Assembly (NCBI RefSeq): GCF_014205175.1
Contig: NZ_JACHNA010000001.1
Span: 248,001 to 312,000 of the forward strand
DNA length: 64,000 bases
Reading direction: 5' to 3'
Origin: Micrococcus cohnii
Lineage (GTDB): Bacteria > Actinomycetota > Actinomycetes > Actinomycetales > Micrococcaceae
How positions within the stretch are numbered: position 1 is the first letter of the stretch; each line of letters opens with the position of its first letter. The translations under genes were made by a program, and so were the position numbers. Below are positions 34,334 to 43,813 of the stretch, one piece after another. A model generated the notes under the pieces. The model did no database searches. It was not told the origin of the DNA and saw only the letters and a list, made by a program, of their open reading frames with translations.

Positions 34334-36289
34334 TCATCCCGTGGTGGCGGGTTGGGCTTGCCGGTCGGTGAGGGGTTCCAGGGCGGTGCGTCGGGTGGTG
34401 GCGGCGCGCAGGCCGTTGCCGATGACGATGACCTCGGCGACCTCGTGGACCAGGACCACGGCGGCCAGGCCGAGGACGCCGGTGATGGCCAGCGGCAGCA
34501 GCACGGCGATGATCAGCAGCGAGAGAATGATGTTCTGATTGATGATGGCCCGGCCGCGGCGGGCGTGGGCCAGAGCTTGGGGGATCAGGCGCAGGTCGTG
34601 GCCGGTGAAGGCGACATCGGCGGATTCGATGGCTGCGTCCGAGCCGGTGGCGCCCATGGCGATGCCGACCTCGGCGGCGGCCAGGGCGGGAGAGTCGTTG
34701 ATGCCGTCACCGATCATCGCGGTGGGCCGGGTGCCGGTCAACTGGTGGACGGCGGTGGCCTTGTCCTCGGGGCGCAACTCGGCGCGCACGTCGTCGATGC
34801 CGGCCTGGTCGGCGATCGCCCGGGCGGTGCGGGCGTTGTCCCCGGTGAGCATGGTCAGGTCGATGCCCTGGCCGGTCAGGGTGGTCACGACGGTGGGGAC
34901 CTCAGGGCGCAGTTCGTCACGGACCCCGATGGCCCCGGCGACCGCCCCGTCGCGGTGGATGATGACCACGGTCATGCCCTGGTCCTCCAGCCCCTGGACC
35001 TGGGCCGCCAGGGGGCCGGGGGCCAGCCAGCGGGGGCTGCCGACGGTGACGGTAGCCCCGTCCAGGCGGCCGGTGATCCCGTGCCCGGCGGTCTCGGTGA
35101 CGCCCTCGGCCGCGGGCGTGTCCGGGGTGGCAGCGGTGATGGCCGCGGCCAACGGGTGGGTGCTGTGCTGTTCCAGTGCCGCGGCCCAGCCCAGCACTTG
35201 GTCCTCGGTGATGCCGGGGGCGGCGAGCACGGCGGTGACGGTGGGCTGGTTGCGGGTCAGGGTCCCGGTCTTGTCCACCGCCAGGTGGCGGATCCCGCCG
35301 AGGCGCTCGAAGGCGGCCCCGGATTTGATGACCACCCCGAACCGGCTGGCCGCGCCGATCGCCGAGACCACGGTGACCGGCACCGCGATGGCCAGCGCGC
35401 AGGGCGAGGCGGCCACCAACACCACCAGGGCGCGGGTGATCCACAGTTCCGGGTCCCCGAGCAGGGACCCGAGGGCCGCGACGAGCACGGCCAGGATGAG
35501 CACCCCGGGCACCAGGGGCTTCGCGATCCGGTCGGCCAGCCGGGCCCGGTCCCCCTTCTCGGCCTGGGCCTGTTCGACCAGGTGCACGATGGTGGTCAGG
35601 GAGTTGTCGGTGCCGGCGGCGGTGGCGTCAATCTCCAGGGCCCCGGCGGTATTGATCGACCCGGCCGAGACGGTGTCTCCCGGGCCGACCTCGACCGGGA
35701 TGGACTCGCCGGTGATCGCCGAGGTGTCCAGGGAACTGCGCCCGGTACGCACGATCCCGTCGGTGGCGACCCGTTCCCCGGGCCGGACCACGAGCACCTG
35801 CCCGGGTCGCAGGTCCTTGGCCTCGACCTCCACCGTGGCCCCGCCGGCCCGGATGGTCGCGGTCTCGGGCACCAGTTTCAGCAGGGCGCGCAGGCCCGCC
35901 CGGGCCCGGTCCATAGCCTTGTCTTCCAGGGCCTCGGCGATGGAGTACAGGAACGCCAGGGCGGCGGCCTCCTCGATGTAGCCCAGGATCACCGCGCCGA
36001 TGGCGCTGATCGTCATCAGCAGTCCGATCCCGAGCCGGCCCCGGGTGAACAATCCGCGCAGCGCCCCGGGCACGAAGGTCCAGGCGCCCAGCACCAGCCC
36101 GACCCAGAACACCACCGTGGCCACGAGACCGGCCCCGGACCATTCCAGGACCAGCCCGGAGAGGAACGCCAGCCCGGAGAGCGCCGGGAGCAGGATGGCT
36201 GCATCGCGCCACCACGGCCGGTGCTCCTCGTGCTCCTCGGGTGCACCGGGAGTGGGGGTCGGGGCCTCGCAGCCGCAGGCGGCGCTCAC
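34334..36289 (-). CDS. heavy-metal P1B-type ATPase (CmtA/CtpG-like)
   Basis: 651 residues from GTG 36289, coupled to cmtR by a GTGA overlap. Landmarks are an N-terminal CGC, TGES, SPCALAI in the sixth membrane helix (about residue 296), phosphorylation site DKTGTLT (about 339), HP in [13 protein letters not shown], and [14 protein letters not shown] in place of CPC and HEVAE in the last membrane region point to the P1B-4-like branch. With the CmtR homologue beside it, export of Cd(II)/Pb(II), perhaps also Zn or Co, is the best prediction. Energy from ATP; inner membrane. Confidence 0.9.
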   Translation of the reverse strand: MSAACGCEAPTPTPGAPEEHEEHRPWWRDAAILLPALSGLAFLSGLVLEWSGAGLVATVVFWVGLVLGAWTFVPGALRGLFTRGRLGIGLLMTISAIGAVILGYIEEAAALAFLYSIAEALEDKAMDRARAGLRALLKLVPETATIRAGGATVEVEAKDLRPGQVLVVRPGERVATDGIVRTGRSSLDTSAITGESIPVEVGPGDTVSAGSINTAGALEIDATAAGTDNSLTTIVHLVEQAQAEKGDRARLADRIAKPLVPGVLILAVLVAALGSLLGDPELWITRALVVLVAASPCALAIAVPVTVVSAIGAASRFGVVIKSGAAFERLGGIRHLAVDKTGTLTRNQPTVTAVLAAPGITEDQVLGWAAALEQHSTHPLAAAITAATPDTPAAEGVTETAGHGITGRLDGATVTVGSPRWLAPGPLAAQVQGLEDQGMTVVIIHRDGAVAGAIGVRDELRPEVPTVVTTLTGQGIDLTMLTGDNARTARAIADQAGIDDVRAELRPEDKATAVHQLTGTRPTAMIGDGINDSPALAAAEVGIAMGATGSDAAIESADVAFTGHDLRLIPQALAHARRGRAIINQNIILSLLIIAVLLPLAITGVLGLAAVVLVHEVAEVIVIGNGLRAATTRRTALEPLTDRQAQPATTG

Positions 36290-36648
36290 GAGGCCACCTC
36301 CGCCGTGTCGCAGCACCCGGGTACCGGGCAGCCCGGGTCCAGGCAGGGCGCGGAGGCATCCACCGCGAGGGTCACCTCGAGCAGACTGCTCAGCGCCCGG
36401 GCCAGGTGCGCATCGACGATCGCGTACCGGGTGCGGCGGCCCTGGTGCTCAACGGCCACGATCCCGCAGTCCCGCAGGCAGGCCAGGTGGTTCGACACGT
36501 TCGACCGGCTCAGCCTCAGGGCCTGGGCCAGCTCGGCCGGATACCCGGGGCCCTCCAGCAGGGACAGCAGGATCCGGGATCGGGTGGGGTCGGCCATCGC
36601 CCGGCCCAGCCGGTTCATCACGTCCAACCGTGTCGCAATCGTCAGCAT
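36286..36648 (-). CDS. cmtR: CmtR-like Cd/Pb-sensing ArsR repressor
   Basis: 120 residues. [14 protein letters not shown] and [17 protein letters not shown] follow Mycobacterium tuberculosis CmtR closely. The metal-ligand cysteines are in place: two in HLACLRDCG (positions equivalent to Cys57 and Cys61) and one in the C-terminal APCLDPGCP (equivalent to Cys102), with extra cysteines after it. It should release DNA on binding Cd or Pb, derepressing itself and the coupled ATPase. A TATAGT -10 lies seven bases before the ATG, so the mRNA is likely leaderless. Confidence 0.92.
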   Translation of the reverse strand: MLTIATRLDVMNRLGRAMADPTRSRILLSLLEGPGYPAELAQALRLSRSNVSNHLACLRDCGIVAVEHQGRRTRYAIVDAHLARALSSLLEVTLAVDASAPCLDPGCPVPGCCDTAEVAS

Positions 36649-36690
36649 GTGGTGAACTATACAGCCTGTGCTAGTAGTCTCTTGCGGGGT
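36649..36690 (-). promoter_or_regulatory. cmtR promoter/operator
   Basis: On the minus strand TATAGT (36661-36656) is seven bases from the cmtR ATG, spacing for a leaderless transcript. It lies in an AT-rich patch with ACTA...TAGT symmetry (CTACTAGCACAGG upstream), a plausible CmtR operator. The ccdA gene diverges 154 bp away. Confidence 0.5.
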
Positions 36691-36801
36691 TTCGCCCGGG
36701 CCGGGCGACCCCGATCGATTGAATCAGTGAGGACCCTCCGTGACTGCCCGTTGCTGCCCCACCTTCCCGCATCGCCGCTGCCGGGGCCGAGGAGGACGGC
36801 C

Positions 36802-37551
36802 ATGAGCCTGGGTGGGTTCTTCGCCGAGATGGTCCAGTCCGGGGCACTGCTGGTGGCGATGCCGCTGGCCGTGGTCGCCGGGCTGGTGTCCTTCCTCTCC
36901 CCGTGCATTTTGCCGCTGGTGCCCGGATACCTGGGGTATGTCTCCGGGCTGGCCGACCCGCGCCGGGCGGACAACCGGCGCCGGGTGATGACCGGGGTGG
37001 GACTGTTCATTATGGGCTTCGCCGCGGTGTTCACCCTCTACGGGGCCGCCTTCGGGGTGATCGGCGGGTGGCTGTTGCAGTGGCAGGACGCGCTGATCCG
37101 GGCCTTGGGGGTGTTCGTGATCCTGATGGGCCTGGTGCTCATCGGCTGGCTGCCGTTCCTGCAGAACACCCGGCGGATGTCCTTCCAGCCCAGGACCGGG
37201 ATCGCCGGGGCCCCGCTGCTCGGGGTGGTCTTCGGCCTGGGCTGGACCCCGTGTATGGGCCCGACCCTCAGCGCCGTGCTGGCGTTGAGCACCACCACCG
37301 GGGACCCCTGGCGCGGGGCCCTGCTGGGCTTCCTCTACTGTCTGGGCCTGGGCATCCCCTTCGTGCTGGTGGCGATGGGCCTGGACTGGGTCACCCGAAC
37401 GCTGGGCTTCGTCCGCCGCCACATCCGCGCCTTCAACATCATCGGCGGGGTACTGCTGGTGCTCGTCGGGGTGCTGATGGTCACCGGGATCTGGACCCTG
37501 TGGATCTACCAGCTGCAGAACCTGGCCGGCACCTTCACCACCCCCGTCTAA
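36802..37551 (+). CDS. ccdA: CcdA-type thiol-disulfide transporter
   Basis: 249 residues from ATG 36802 (GGAGGA six bases upstream). Six hydrophobic spans and the two membrane cysteines of the family in [11 protein letters not shown] and TPCMGPTL. CcdA moves reducing equivalents from cytoplasmic thioredoxin to extracytoplasmic thiol proteins. It is followed at 42 bp by a DsbA-like protein and then VKOR, so the three form one oxidative/reductive folding operon, divergent from cmtR. Confidence 0.92.
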   Translation: MSLGGFFAEMVQSGALLVAMPLAVVAGLVSFLSPCILPLVPGYLGYVSGLADPRRADNRRRVMTGVGLFIMGFAAVFTLYGAAFGVIGGWLLQWQDALIRALGVFVILMGLVLIGWLPFLQNTRRMSFQPRTGIAGAPLLGVVFGLGWTPCMGPTLSAVLALSTTTGDPWRGALLGFLYCLGLGIPFVLVAMGLDWVTRTLGFVRRHIRAFNIIGGVLLVLVGVLMVTGIWTLWIYQLQNLAGTFTTPV

Positions 37552-37592
37552 CCCCGCCCGCACACGCCCCCACCTCACGGATTGGACCGCTC

Positions 37593-38333
37593 GTGACTTC
37601 CCCTGACCCTACCGCTTCCACCCCGTCTTCTCCCACCCCGTCCCGGCAGCGCCGGGCCAAGATCGTGGTCTGGGTGCTGCTGGGCCTGGTCATGGCCGCC
37701 GCCCTCATCGGTTACCTTGTGGCCCGCGGGACCGCCACCGCCCAGCAGCAGGACCCCAACCAGTCCACCGCCCAGTCCACCGGGCAGTCGACTGGGTCTG
37801 CCGGTCAGTTGGTGCGGGAGAATAGCCGGGTGCTCTCGCAGGCCCCCAATGAGAAGGCCGTGCTGGTGGAGTTCCTGGACTTCGAGTGCGAGGCCTGCGC
37901 GGCGGCTTACCCCTTCGTGGAGGACCTGCGCGCCGAGTATGCGGACACCGTGACCTTCGTGCACCGGTACTTCCCGCTGCCGGGCCACCCGAACTCGGTC
38001 ACCGCGGCCATCGCCGTGGAGGCCGCTGCCCAGCAGGGCGCCTACGAGTCGATGTACCAGAAGATGTTCGAGACCCAGACCGAGTGGAGCCACACCACGG
38101 AGGACCGCAGCCCGGTCTTCCGGGCCTACGCCGAAGAGTTGGGCCTGGACATGGCCGCCTACGATGCCGCGGTGGCCGACCCGGCCACCCGGGACCGGGT
38201 CGAGCTGGACGTGGCCGACGGCACCGCCCTGGGCGTGGCCGGGACCCCGACCTTCTACCTCGACGGTGAGCCGCTCACCGTGAACAGCCTGGAAGAGTTC
38301 ACCGCCGCCGTCGAGGCCGCCACCCAGGACTGA
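37593..38333 (+). CDS. membrane-anchored DsbA-like thiol oxidoreductase
   Basis: 246 residues from GTG 37593. N-terminal transmembrane anchor (VVWVLLGLVMAAALIGYLV), Gln/Ser/Thr linker, then thioredoxin fold with active site FECEACAAAYPF (CxxC) and cis-proline GTPTFYLDG. It should introduce or shuffle disulfides in exported proteins. VKOR downstream is the expected re-oxidase in actinobacteria. Codon usage matches neighbours. Confidence 0.9.
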   Translation: MTSPDPTASTPSSPTPSRQRRAKIVVWVLLGLVMAAALIGYLVARGTATAQQQDPNQSTAQSTGQSTGSAGQLVRENSRVLSQAPNEKAVLVEFLDFECEACAAAYPFVEDLRAEYADTVTFVHRYFPLPGHPNSVTAAIAVEAAAQQGAYESMYQKMFETQTEWSHTTEDRSPVFRAYAEELGLDMAAYDAAVADPATRDRVELDVADGTALGVAGTPTFYLDGEPLTVNSLEEFTAAVEAATQD

Positions 38334-38394
38334 CCGCCCGGACCATCCGCGGCCACACGGGCCAGAGCAGAGGACCGAGAGCAAAGGACTTCCC

Positions 38395-39054
38395 ATGACC
38401 GACCGGCTCACCGAGCCCACCGCCCCGAGCGCCGCCTCCCCAGTATCGGCAGCCGGCCCGGCGCCGGCCCCGGCGTGGTTCACCGGGCGCCGGGCCTTCG
38501 GCCTGGTGCTGCTCGTCACCGGCGCCGTCGGCTGGATCGCCTCGGCGACCCTGGTCCTCGAACGCCTCGCCCTCTACGAGAACCCCGGCCACACCACCAG
38601 CTGTGACATCAACCCCTGGGTGTCCTGCGGACGGGTCATGGGCACCTGGCAGTCCGAGCTGTTCGGCTTCCCCAACCCGCTGATCGGCATCGTCGCCTTC
38701 TCCGTGGTGATCTCCACCGCGATGGTCGTGCTCTCCGGGGCCCGGCCCGGCCGCGGGTACTGGCTCGGGCTGCAGGCCGGGGTCACCCTCGGGATAGGGT
38801 TCGTGGCCTGGCTGTGGTTCCAGGCCCTGTACGAGATCTACATCCTCTGCCTGTACTGCATGATCGTCTGGGCGGCCATGATCCCCCTGTTCCTCCTGCT
38901 CACCGCCCGCAACCTCGCCCACGGCGTGATCCCCGCCCCGCCGGGGGTGGTCCGGTTCGCCACCGGCTGGGCCGGGACCCTCATCGCCGTCGCCTACGTC
39001 GCCGTCGCCGGCTCGGTCTTCGTCCAGTTCCTCCCCGCCTTCACCGGCTTCTGA
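38395..39054 (+). CDS. vitamin K epoxide reductase (VKOR) family protein
   Basis: 219 residues with a Pro/Ala-rich N-terminus and four to five membrane spans. SCDINPWVSCG supplies the loop cysteines and LCLYCM the CxxC redox centre near the quinone. Bacterial VKOR re-oxidises DsbA-like proteins by passing electrons to menaquinone. It is 61 bp behind the DsbA-like gene, completing the ccdA-dsbA-VKOR set. Confidence 0.92.
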   Translation: MTDRLTEPTAPSAASPVSAAGPAPAPAWFTGRRAFGLVLLVTGAVGWIASATLVLERLALYENPGHTTSCDINPWVSCGRVMGTWQSELFGFPNPLIGIVAFSVVISTAMVVLSGARPGRGYWLGLQAGVTLGIGFVAWLWFQALYEIYILCLYCMIVWAAMIPLFLLLTARNLAHGVIPAPPGVVRFATGWAGTLIAVAYVAVAGSVFVQFLPAFTGF

Positions 39055-39096
39055 CCGGTCCTGGGGCGCGACCTCGCCATTATCGACTGAAGGCGC

Positions 39097-39108
39097 TATC
39101 ATCGTCGT
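39097..39108 (+). promoter_or_regulatory. leaderless -10 element of the ArsR gene
   Basis: TATCAT at 39097-39102 is followed by six bases and then the ATG at 39109, the spacing expected when transcription starts on the A of the start codon. No Shine-Dalgarno is present. Compare the identical layout at 61426. Confidence 0.5.
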
Positions 39109-39468
39109 ATGACGATGATTAAGGAGCCGGGGGTGTCCCCGGCGGCGGCGCTGTTCCACGGGTTCTCCGACCCCACCCGGTTGGCGATCCTGCGGCACCT
39201 GGCCACCGGGGAGCACAAGGTGCGCGAGCTGACCGAGCACCTCGGGTTGGCCCAGTCCACGGTCAGTGCGCACCTGGCCTGCCTGGCCGGCTGCGGGTTG
39301 GTGGCCTCCCGGCCGGTGGGCCGGGCCTCGCTGTACGCCCTGGCCGCCGAGCCCGAGCTGCTTCAGGTGCTGGCCGCCGCCGAGCGGCTGCTGACGGTCA
39401 CCGGGCACGCGGTCGAGCTCTGCCCACACTCCGGCACCCCGGGCCCCGACGGCCCCGCCGCGGCCTGA
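39109..39468 (+). CDS. ArsR/SmtB-family metal repressor
   Basis: 119 residues. Winged helix with FSDPTRLAILRHLATGEHKVRELTEHLGLAQSTVSAHLACLAGCGLV. The C-terminal helix carries TVTGHAVELCPHSG, with His/Cys residues in the position of the alpha-5 metal site of CzrA/CadC-type sensors. It precedes a CDF exporter by 30 bp, so it probably represses that exporter in response to Zn, Co or Cd. Homologous to the ArsR at 61037 in the composite transposon, which also accompanies a CDF gene. Confidence 0.9.
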   Translation: MTMIKEPGVSPAAALFHGFSDPTRLAILRHLATGEHKVRELTEHLGLAQSTVSAHLACLAGCGLVASRPVGRASLYALAAEPELLQVLAAAERLLTVTGHAVELCPHSGTPGPDGPAAA

Positions 39469-39498
39469 GCCCGGTCCCGGAGAAGGAGGACACAGTTA

Positions 39499-40407
39499 AT
39501 GGGTGCACACCACCACGCCTCGCCGGCGCACCGCTGGCGGCTGGCGGTCGCTTTCGCCATCACCACGGCGGTGCTGTTGGCCGAGGTGGCCGGGGCGCTG
39601 ATCACCGGCAGCCTGGCCCTACTGGTGGACGCGGCGCACATGCTCACCGACGCTGGCGGGTTGCTGATGGCCCTGCTGGCCTCCACCCTGATGGCCCGGC
39701 CGCCCACGGCCCGGCGCACCTGGGGGTTCCTGCGCGCCGAGGTGTTGGCCGCCCTGGCCCAGGCCGCCATCCTGCTGGCCGTGGGTCTCTACGCCTTCAT
39801 CGAGGGCCTGCAGCGACTGTTCGCCCCGCCCGAGGTAGCCTCCGGCCCTCTGCTGCTGTTCGGGATCCTCGGCTTGGCCGGTAACCTCGCCTCGCTGGCC
39901 GTCCTCGGCTCCGGCCGCGGGGCCAACCTGAACATGCGCGCCGCGTTCCTGGAGGTCCTCAACGATGCGCTGGGCTCGGTGGCCGTGATCGCCAGCGCCC
40001 TGGTCATCGCCACCACCGGCTGGGCGCAGGCCGACGCCGTGGCCGGGATGCTCATCGCCGTGTTGATTGTGCCCCGCACCCTGAAGATCCTGGCCGAGGC
40101 CGCGCACATCCTGCTCGAATCCACCCCCCGGGACCTGGACCTCGCCGAGGTTCGGGACCACCTTGAAGCGGTGCCGCACGTGGTGTCCGTGCACGACCTG
40201 CACGCCTCCCAGATCGCCACCGGGGTCCCCGTGCTCAGCGCCCACGTCGTCGTCGAGGACCACTGCTTCCACGACGGGCACGCCCCCCAGATCCTGGACC
40301 AGCTCCAACACTGCGTCGCCGAGCACTTCGACGTGGCGATCGACCACTCCACCTTCCAACTCGAACCCGCCGCCCACGCCCACCACGAACACCCCACCCA
40401 CCACTGA
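39499..40407 (+). CDS. cation diffusion facilitator (CzcD/ZitB-like)
   Basis: 302 residues: His-rich start (GAHHHASPAHRW), six membrane spans with HMLTDAGG and FLEVLNDALG holding the H/D-D metal sites, a cytoplasmic ferredoxin-like domain (VSVHDLHASQIATG, HVVVEDHCFHDGH) and a His-rich tail HAHHEHPTHH. It exports divalent metals, Zn/Co/Cd, in exchange for protons. RBS GGAGAAGGAGG-like before ATG 39499. Paralogue at 60093. Confidence 0.93.
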   Translation: MGAHHHASPAHRWRLAVAFAITTAVLLAEVAGALITGSLALLVDAAHMLTDAGGLLMALLASTLMARPPTARRTWGFLRAEVLAALAQAAILLAVGLYAFIEGLQRLFAPPEVASGPLLLFGILGLAGNLASLAVLGSGRGANLNMRAAFLEVLNDALGSVAVIASALVIATTGWAQADAVAGMLIAVLIVPRTLKILAEAAHILLESTPRDLDLAEVRDHLEAVPHVVSVHDLHASQIATGVPVLSAHVVVEDHCFHDGHAPQILDQLQHCVAEHFDVAIDHSTFQLEPAAHAHHEHPTHH

Positions 40408-40613
40408 CCCAGTGGGGCTGGTTGAGCAATAGACGCGTCCGCAGGAGGAACCCCCCCACCGGACACACCCGCAGCCGACATGGATGAACAGTGGCACGCC
40501 ACTAGGGACATCCCGCATGACCCGTCCGGTGGTCCGTCCCGCGACGGCACGTCATACGACACGCCCCCGGGTGGGTCACCATCGGCGGCACACAGCTCCG
40601 CAGCCCGCGGTGG

Positions 40614-41231
40614 TCATCGGCGTTGGGCCAGCACCTTCTGTCCGGCTTCGCGCAGTTCCCCCGTGGGTGAGACGTGGCGGTAGAGGGTCTGGCGGGTGAT
40701 GCCCAGTTCCTTACACAGGGCACCGACGTTGGTGTCCTTGTTCCCCATCGAGGCCATCGCCAGGCGGATCTTGGCCGGGGTCATCTTGTAGGGCCGGCCG
40801 CCCTTGCGGCCTCGGGCCCGGGCCGAGGCCAGGCCGGCCTTGGTGTGTTCAGAGATCAGCTCGCGTTCGAACTCGGCCAGGGCGGCGAAGATCCCGAACA
40901 CCAGCTTGCCGGAGGCGGTCGTGGTGTCAATCGCCGCCCCCTGGCCGGTGAGCACCTTCAGGCCCACGCCCCGCTCGGTGAGCTCGTGCACGATGTTGAC
41001 CAGGTGGCGCAGGTCCCGGCCAAGTCGGTCCAGCTTCCACACCAGCAGGGTATCCCCGGCCCGCAGCGCTTTCAGGCACGCGGCCAGATGGGGACGGTCA
41101 TCGCTCTTGCCGGAGGCCTTGTCCTCGTACAGAGCCTCCGGTTCCACGCCGGCTTCGAGCAGGGCGTCGCGTTGCAGGTCGGTGGCCTGGGAGACGTCAG
41201 CCTTAGACACCCGCATGTACCCCACGAGCAC
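40614..41231 (-). CDS. serine recombinase (Tn3-type resolvase)
   Basis: 205 residues. YMRVSKADVSQ (catalytic serine in RVS), KLDRLGRDLRHLV, AALAEFERELISEHTKAGL and a C-terminal HTH (LCKELGITRQTLYRHV). Typical resolvase length. A 28-bp near-palindrome and a repeated 11-mer upstream resemble res subsites. No Tn3 transposase is present, so it marks the right end of the metal island or of an older transposon. Confidence 0.92.
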   Translation of the reverse strand: MLVGYMRVSKADVSQATDLQRDALLEAGVEPEALYEDKASGKSDDRPHLAACLKALRAGDTLLVWKLDRLGRDLRHLVNIVHELTERGVGLKVLTGQGAAIDTTTASGKLVFGIFAALAEFERELISEHTKAGLASARARGRKGGRPYKMTPAKIRLAMASMGNKDTNVGALCKELGITRQTLYRHVSPTGELREAGQKVLAQRR

Positions 41232-41244
41232 CGCCCACCACCCC

Positions 41245-41330
41245 TGTCATTTATTCGATCGTTTATGTGACACGAGGCCCGCAGAGCGAAGTGTTGAGAA
41301 ATATTGTCACGTAACCGGTCATTTATTCTA
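41245..41330. promoter_or_regulatory. candidate res site of the resolvase
   Basis: A 28-bp imperfect palindrome (41245-41272, outer arms TGTCAT... and ...GTGACA around CGATCG) lies upstream of the resolvase start. An 11-base direct repeat GTCATTTATTC recurs at 41246-41256 and 41318-41328. The region is AT-rich relative to its surroundings. Serine resolvases bind such dyads (subsites I-III). The exact crossover dinucleotide cannot be fixed. Confidence 0.55.
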
Positions 41331-41355
41331 CGTCTCGCAGACGGTCACGGCGCAG

Positions 41356-41639
41356 CTATGGTGACAGGTAGTCCGAAGGGATGCCGAGCTCGGTGAAATT
41401 GCTCCGGACGCCTTGGATCACTTCGTCGTTGTCGCGGCGGTACATCGTGCAGAAGTTGAAGAGTTGGCGGGCGGTCTCGGGGGTGGTCCGGGCTTCCTCG
41501 ACGACGGCCTGAAAGTTCTTTTTGATCTCCTACCAACGGATGGCGGTGGGGTCCGTGGTTTGTTCGGTGCTGCCGGGGTCGCGGGAAATGTCCGGTTGGG
41601 GCAGGAACACCTCGGCTTCGCGTCCGGGGCAGGTCATGG
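41356..41639 (-). pseudogene. remnant of an unrecognised gene beside IS256 copy 3
   Basis: On the minus strand a frame entering from the IS end reads FLPQPDISRDPGSTEQ, meets an in-frame TAG, and continues EIKKNFQAVVEEARTTPETARQ, LFNFCTMYRRDNDEVIQG and ending IPSDYLSP. It looks like the C-terminus of a real protein cut off by the IS and then mutated. No family recognised. Confidence 0.45.
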
Positions 41640-43053
41640 AGTTGAGTCCCTGATAGTGGTGTAACCCTCCCCGGCCGCCAACACCGTCCCCAGCATGGAC
41701 GCGGTCACCGTGGGAGCCTTCGAGTGAACCTTCCACAGCACTCTCGAAAGGGACATCACCACGATGACCGCTCCTCACATTGTCGACCCTGAACGCCTGC
41801 TACGCGAAGCGATCGGCGAAGCCTCGCCGGACTTGTTGCGCCACCTGCTGCAGACCGTGATCAACGCCCTGCTCAGCGCTGACGCAGACGCGGTCTGCGG
41901 CGCCGAGTACGGCACCGCTTCTGATACCCGCACCGCACAGCGCAACGGGTACCGCCACCGGCCCCTCGACACCCGCGCCGGCACGATCGACGTGGCCATC
42001 CCGAAACTGCGCGCCGGCACGTACTTCCCAGAGTGGCTGCTCGAGCGACGCAAGCGGGCCGAGTCCGCGTTGATCACGGTCGTCGCCGACTGCTACCTCG
42101 CTGGGGTCTCCACCCGACGCATGGACAAGCTCGTGCGCCAGCTGGGCATCGACTCGCTCTCGAAGTCCCAGGTCAGCCGGATGGCCGCCGAGCTGGACGA
42201 GCACATCGACGCGTTCCGGCACCGCCCGCTGGGGGATGCCGGCCCGTTCGTGTTCCTCGCCGCGGACGCCCTGACCATGAAGGTTCGCGAGGGTGGTCGG
42301 GTGATCAACGCGGTGGCCATGGTCGCCACCGGCGTCAACGCTGACGGGCGACGTGAGGTACTCGGGCTGCGGGTGGCCACCACGGAGTCAGGCGCGGCGT
42401 GGAACGAGTTCTTCGCTGATCTGGTCGCCCGCGGCCTTCACGGGGTGAGACTGGTGACTTCGGACTCCCACCGTGGCCTGGTCGAAGCCATCGCGGCGAA
42501 CCTGCCCGGGGCCGTGTGGCAGCGGTGCCGCACGCACTATGCCGCGAACCTGATGGCGGTGACCCCGAAGGCCATGTGGCCGGCGGTGAAGGCCATGCTC
42601 CACAGCGTCTACGACCAGCCTGACGGGCCCGCGGTGCACGCCCAGTTCGACCGGCTCTTGGACTACGTGGCCGAGCGGTTGCCCGCCGTGGCTGGGCACC
42701 TCGATGCTGCTCGGGAGGACATCCTCGCGTTCATCTCGTTCCCGAAGGACGTGTGGTCCCAGATCTGGTCGAACAACCCTGCCGAGCGCCTGAATCGGGA
42801 GATCCGGCGCCGCACGGACGCGGTGGGCATCTTCCCGAACCGGGATGCCGTGGTGCGGCTCGTGGGGGCCGTGTTGGCTGAGCAGACGGATGAGTGGGCC
42901 GAGGGCCGCCGGTACCTCGGTCTCGAGCTGCTGGCCCGCTGCCGCGAGCCCCTCACGCAAGAACCGGGCACCGTGATGGGCACGGAGGTGATGCCGGCCC
43001 TGGCCTGATTCTCATGCCTCGAAGACGGTTACACCACTTCCAGGGACTTGACC
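41640..43053 (+). mobile_element. IS256-family element, copy 3 (1414 bp)
   Basis: Ends and length identical to copies 1 and 4. Flanks GGTCATGG and TCAGATCAG share no duplication, so the sides probably came together by recombination between IS copies or by adjacent deletion. Confidence 0.95.
41764..43008 (+). CDS. IS256-family transposase, copy 3
   Basis: 414 residues, same translation as copy 1, with the AADALT, TSDSHRG and NPAERLNRE catalytic blocks intact. Preceded by TCTCGAAAGGGACATC, giving AAAGGGA as RBS nine bases before the ATG. Confidence 0.95.
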   Translation: MTAPHIVDPERLLREAIGEASPDLLRHLLQTVINALLSADADAVCGAEYGTASDTRTAQRNGYRHRPLDTRAGTIDVAIPKLRAGTYFPEWLLERRKRAESALITVVADCYLAGVSTRRMDKLVRQLGIDSLSKSQVSRMAAELDEHIDAFRHRPLGDAGPFVFLAADALTMKVREGGRVINAVAMVATGVNADGRREVLGLRVATTESGAAWNEFFADLVARGLHGVRLVTSDSHRGLVEAIAANLPGAVWQRCRTHYAANLMAVTPKAMWPAVKAMLHSVYDQPDGPAVHAQFDRLLDYVAERLPAVAGHLDAAREDILAFISFPKDVWSQIWSNNPAERLNREIRRRTDAVGIFPNRDAVVRLVGAVLAEQTDEWAEGRRYLGLELLARCREPLTQEPGTVMGTEVMPALA

Positions 43054-43650
43054 TCAGATCAGCGGTGCGGCGCTCACGGACAGGTTGGTGCCCACACCCG
43101 TGGCGTTGAGGTAGACGACGGTGGTGCCGTAGCCGGAGACCGTGATGGACCGGTAGAGGGAGATGGCCGTGACGGCGGTCGAGCTGGCGCCCGTGGACCC
43201 GGCGACGCTGTAGGGGGACTGCCCCGTGGTGCCGCAGGCCTCAGTGCGGTCCAGGCCGAGCCGGCAGGTACCGTCGGTGCGTCCTACGGATCCGTTGGCC
43301 GGGACGGCGAGGCCGTTGGTCGCGTTGTAGGTCTTCCCGTTGTTCAAGGCGATCCGGGAGGTGCCGCCGTTGCTGGTGGAGGAGACGGATCCGGTGCGCA
43401 CCCCGCAGGCCGCGGCCTCGTCGCTGAGGCGGAAGTCGAAATCGAGGGCCACCTGCTTGTTGGACAGCCTGCCGAGCGTCTCGTTGGTGATGCGCAGGTA
43501 GGTCAGGGTGAACGCCGAGGCTGGGAGGGGCTTGCCTGCGGTGTACCCCGCGCAGGAGGAGGCGGCCATGGCGGGCGCGGCCGTCGATGCGGCCACGGCC
43601 GGCACGGCCCAGGCGAGGCCGGTGGCTACTGAACGGCGGGAGATTTCCAT
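43054..43650 (-). CDS. secreted protein with Tat-type signal
   Basis: 198 residues from ATG 43650. The N-terminus EISRRSVATGLAWAVPAVAAS...APAMAAS has twin arginines, a hydrophobic core and an AxA cleavage site. The mature part is Ser/Thr/Gly-rich with four cysteines (SSCAGY, ACGVRT, TCRLG, EACGTT) and no recognised domain; it may be a surface or pilus-like protein. The TGA stop touches the IS256 end at 43053, so a longer original C-terminus is possible. Confidence 0.6.
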   Translation of the reverse strand: MEISRRSVATGLAWAVPAVAASTAAPAMAASSCAGYTAGKPLPASAFTLTYLRITNETLGRLSNKQVALDFDFRLSDEAAACGVRTGSVSSTSNGGTSRIALNNGKTYNATNGLAVPANGSVGRTDGTCRLGLDRTEACGTTGQSPYSVAGSTGASSTAVTAISLYRSITVSGYGTTVVYLNATGVGTNLSVSAAPLI

Positions 43651-43813
43651 GAGGGGTACTCCAGTTAGGGCACACAAAAGAATTCAGGTGCACACGATTA
43701 GGTTCGTGAAAGCAGGAGTGTTCGGCTACGGCCGTCGGTGCATCTGAGACTGCCGGGGTGCCGGGGTGTGGTCAGACCACCTGTCTCCTCAGAGTTCAGG
43801 TATGTTAAATCTC

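Noticed and set aside
33860-36655. Long plus-strand reading frame of about 930 codons
   Set aside because: It is antisense to lspA, the P-type ATPase and cmtR, with Gly/Gln/Asp-rich low-complexity translation; a GC-bias shadow.
40480-40683. Possible small plus-strand gene of 67 codons
   Set aside because: No RBS, low-complexity Ser/Gly/Pro translation, and it overlaps the 3' end of the resolvase on the other strand.
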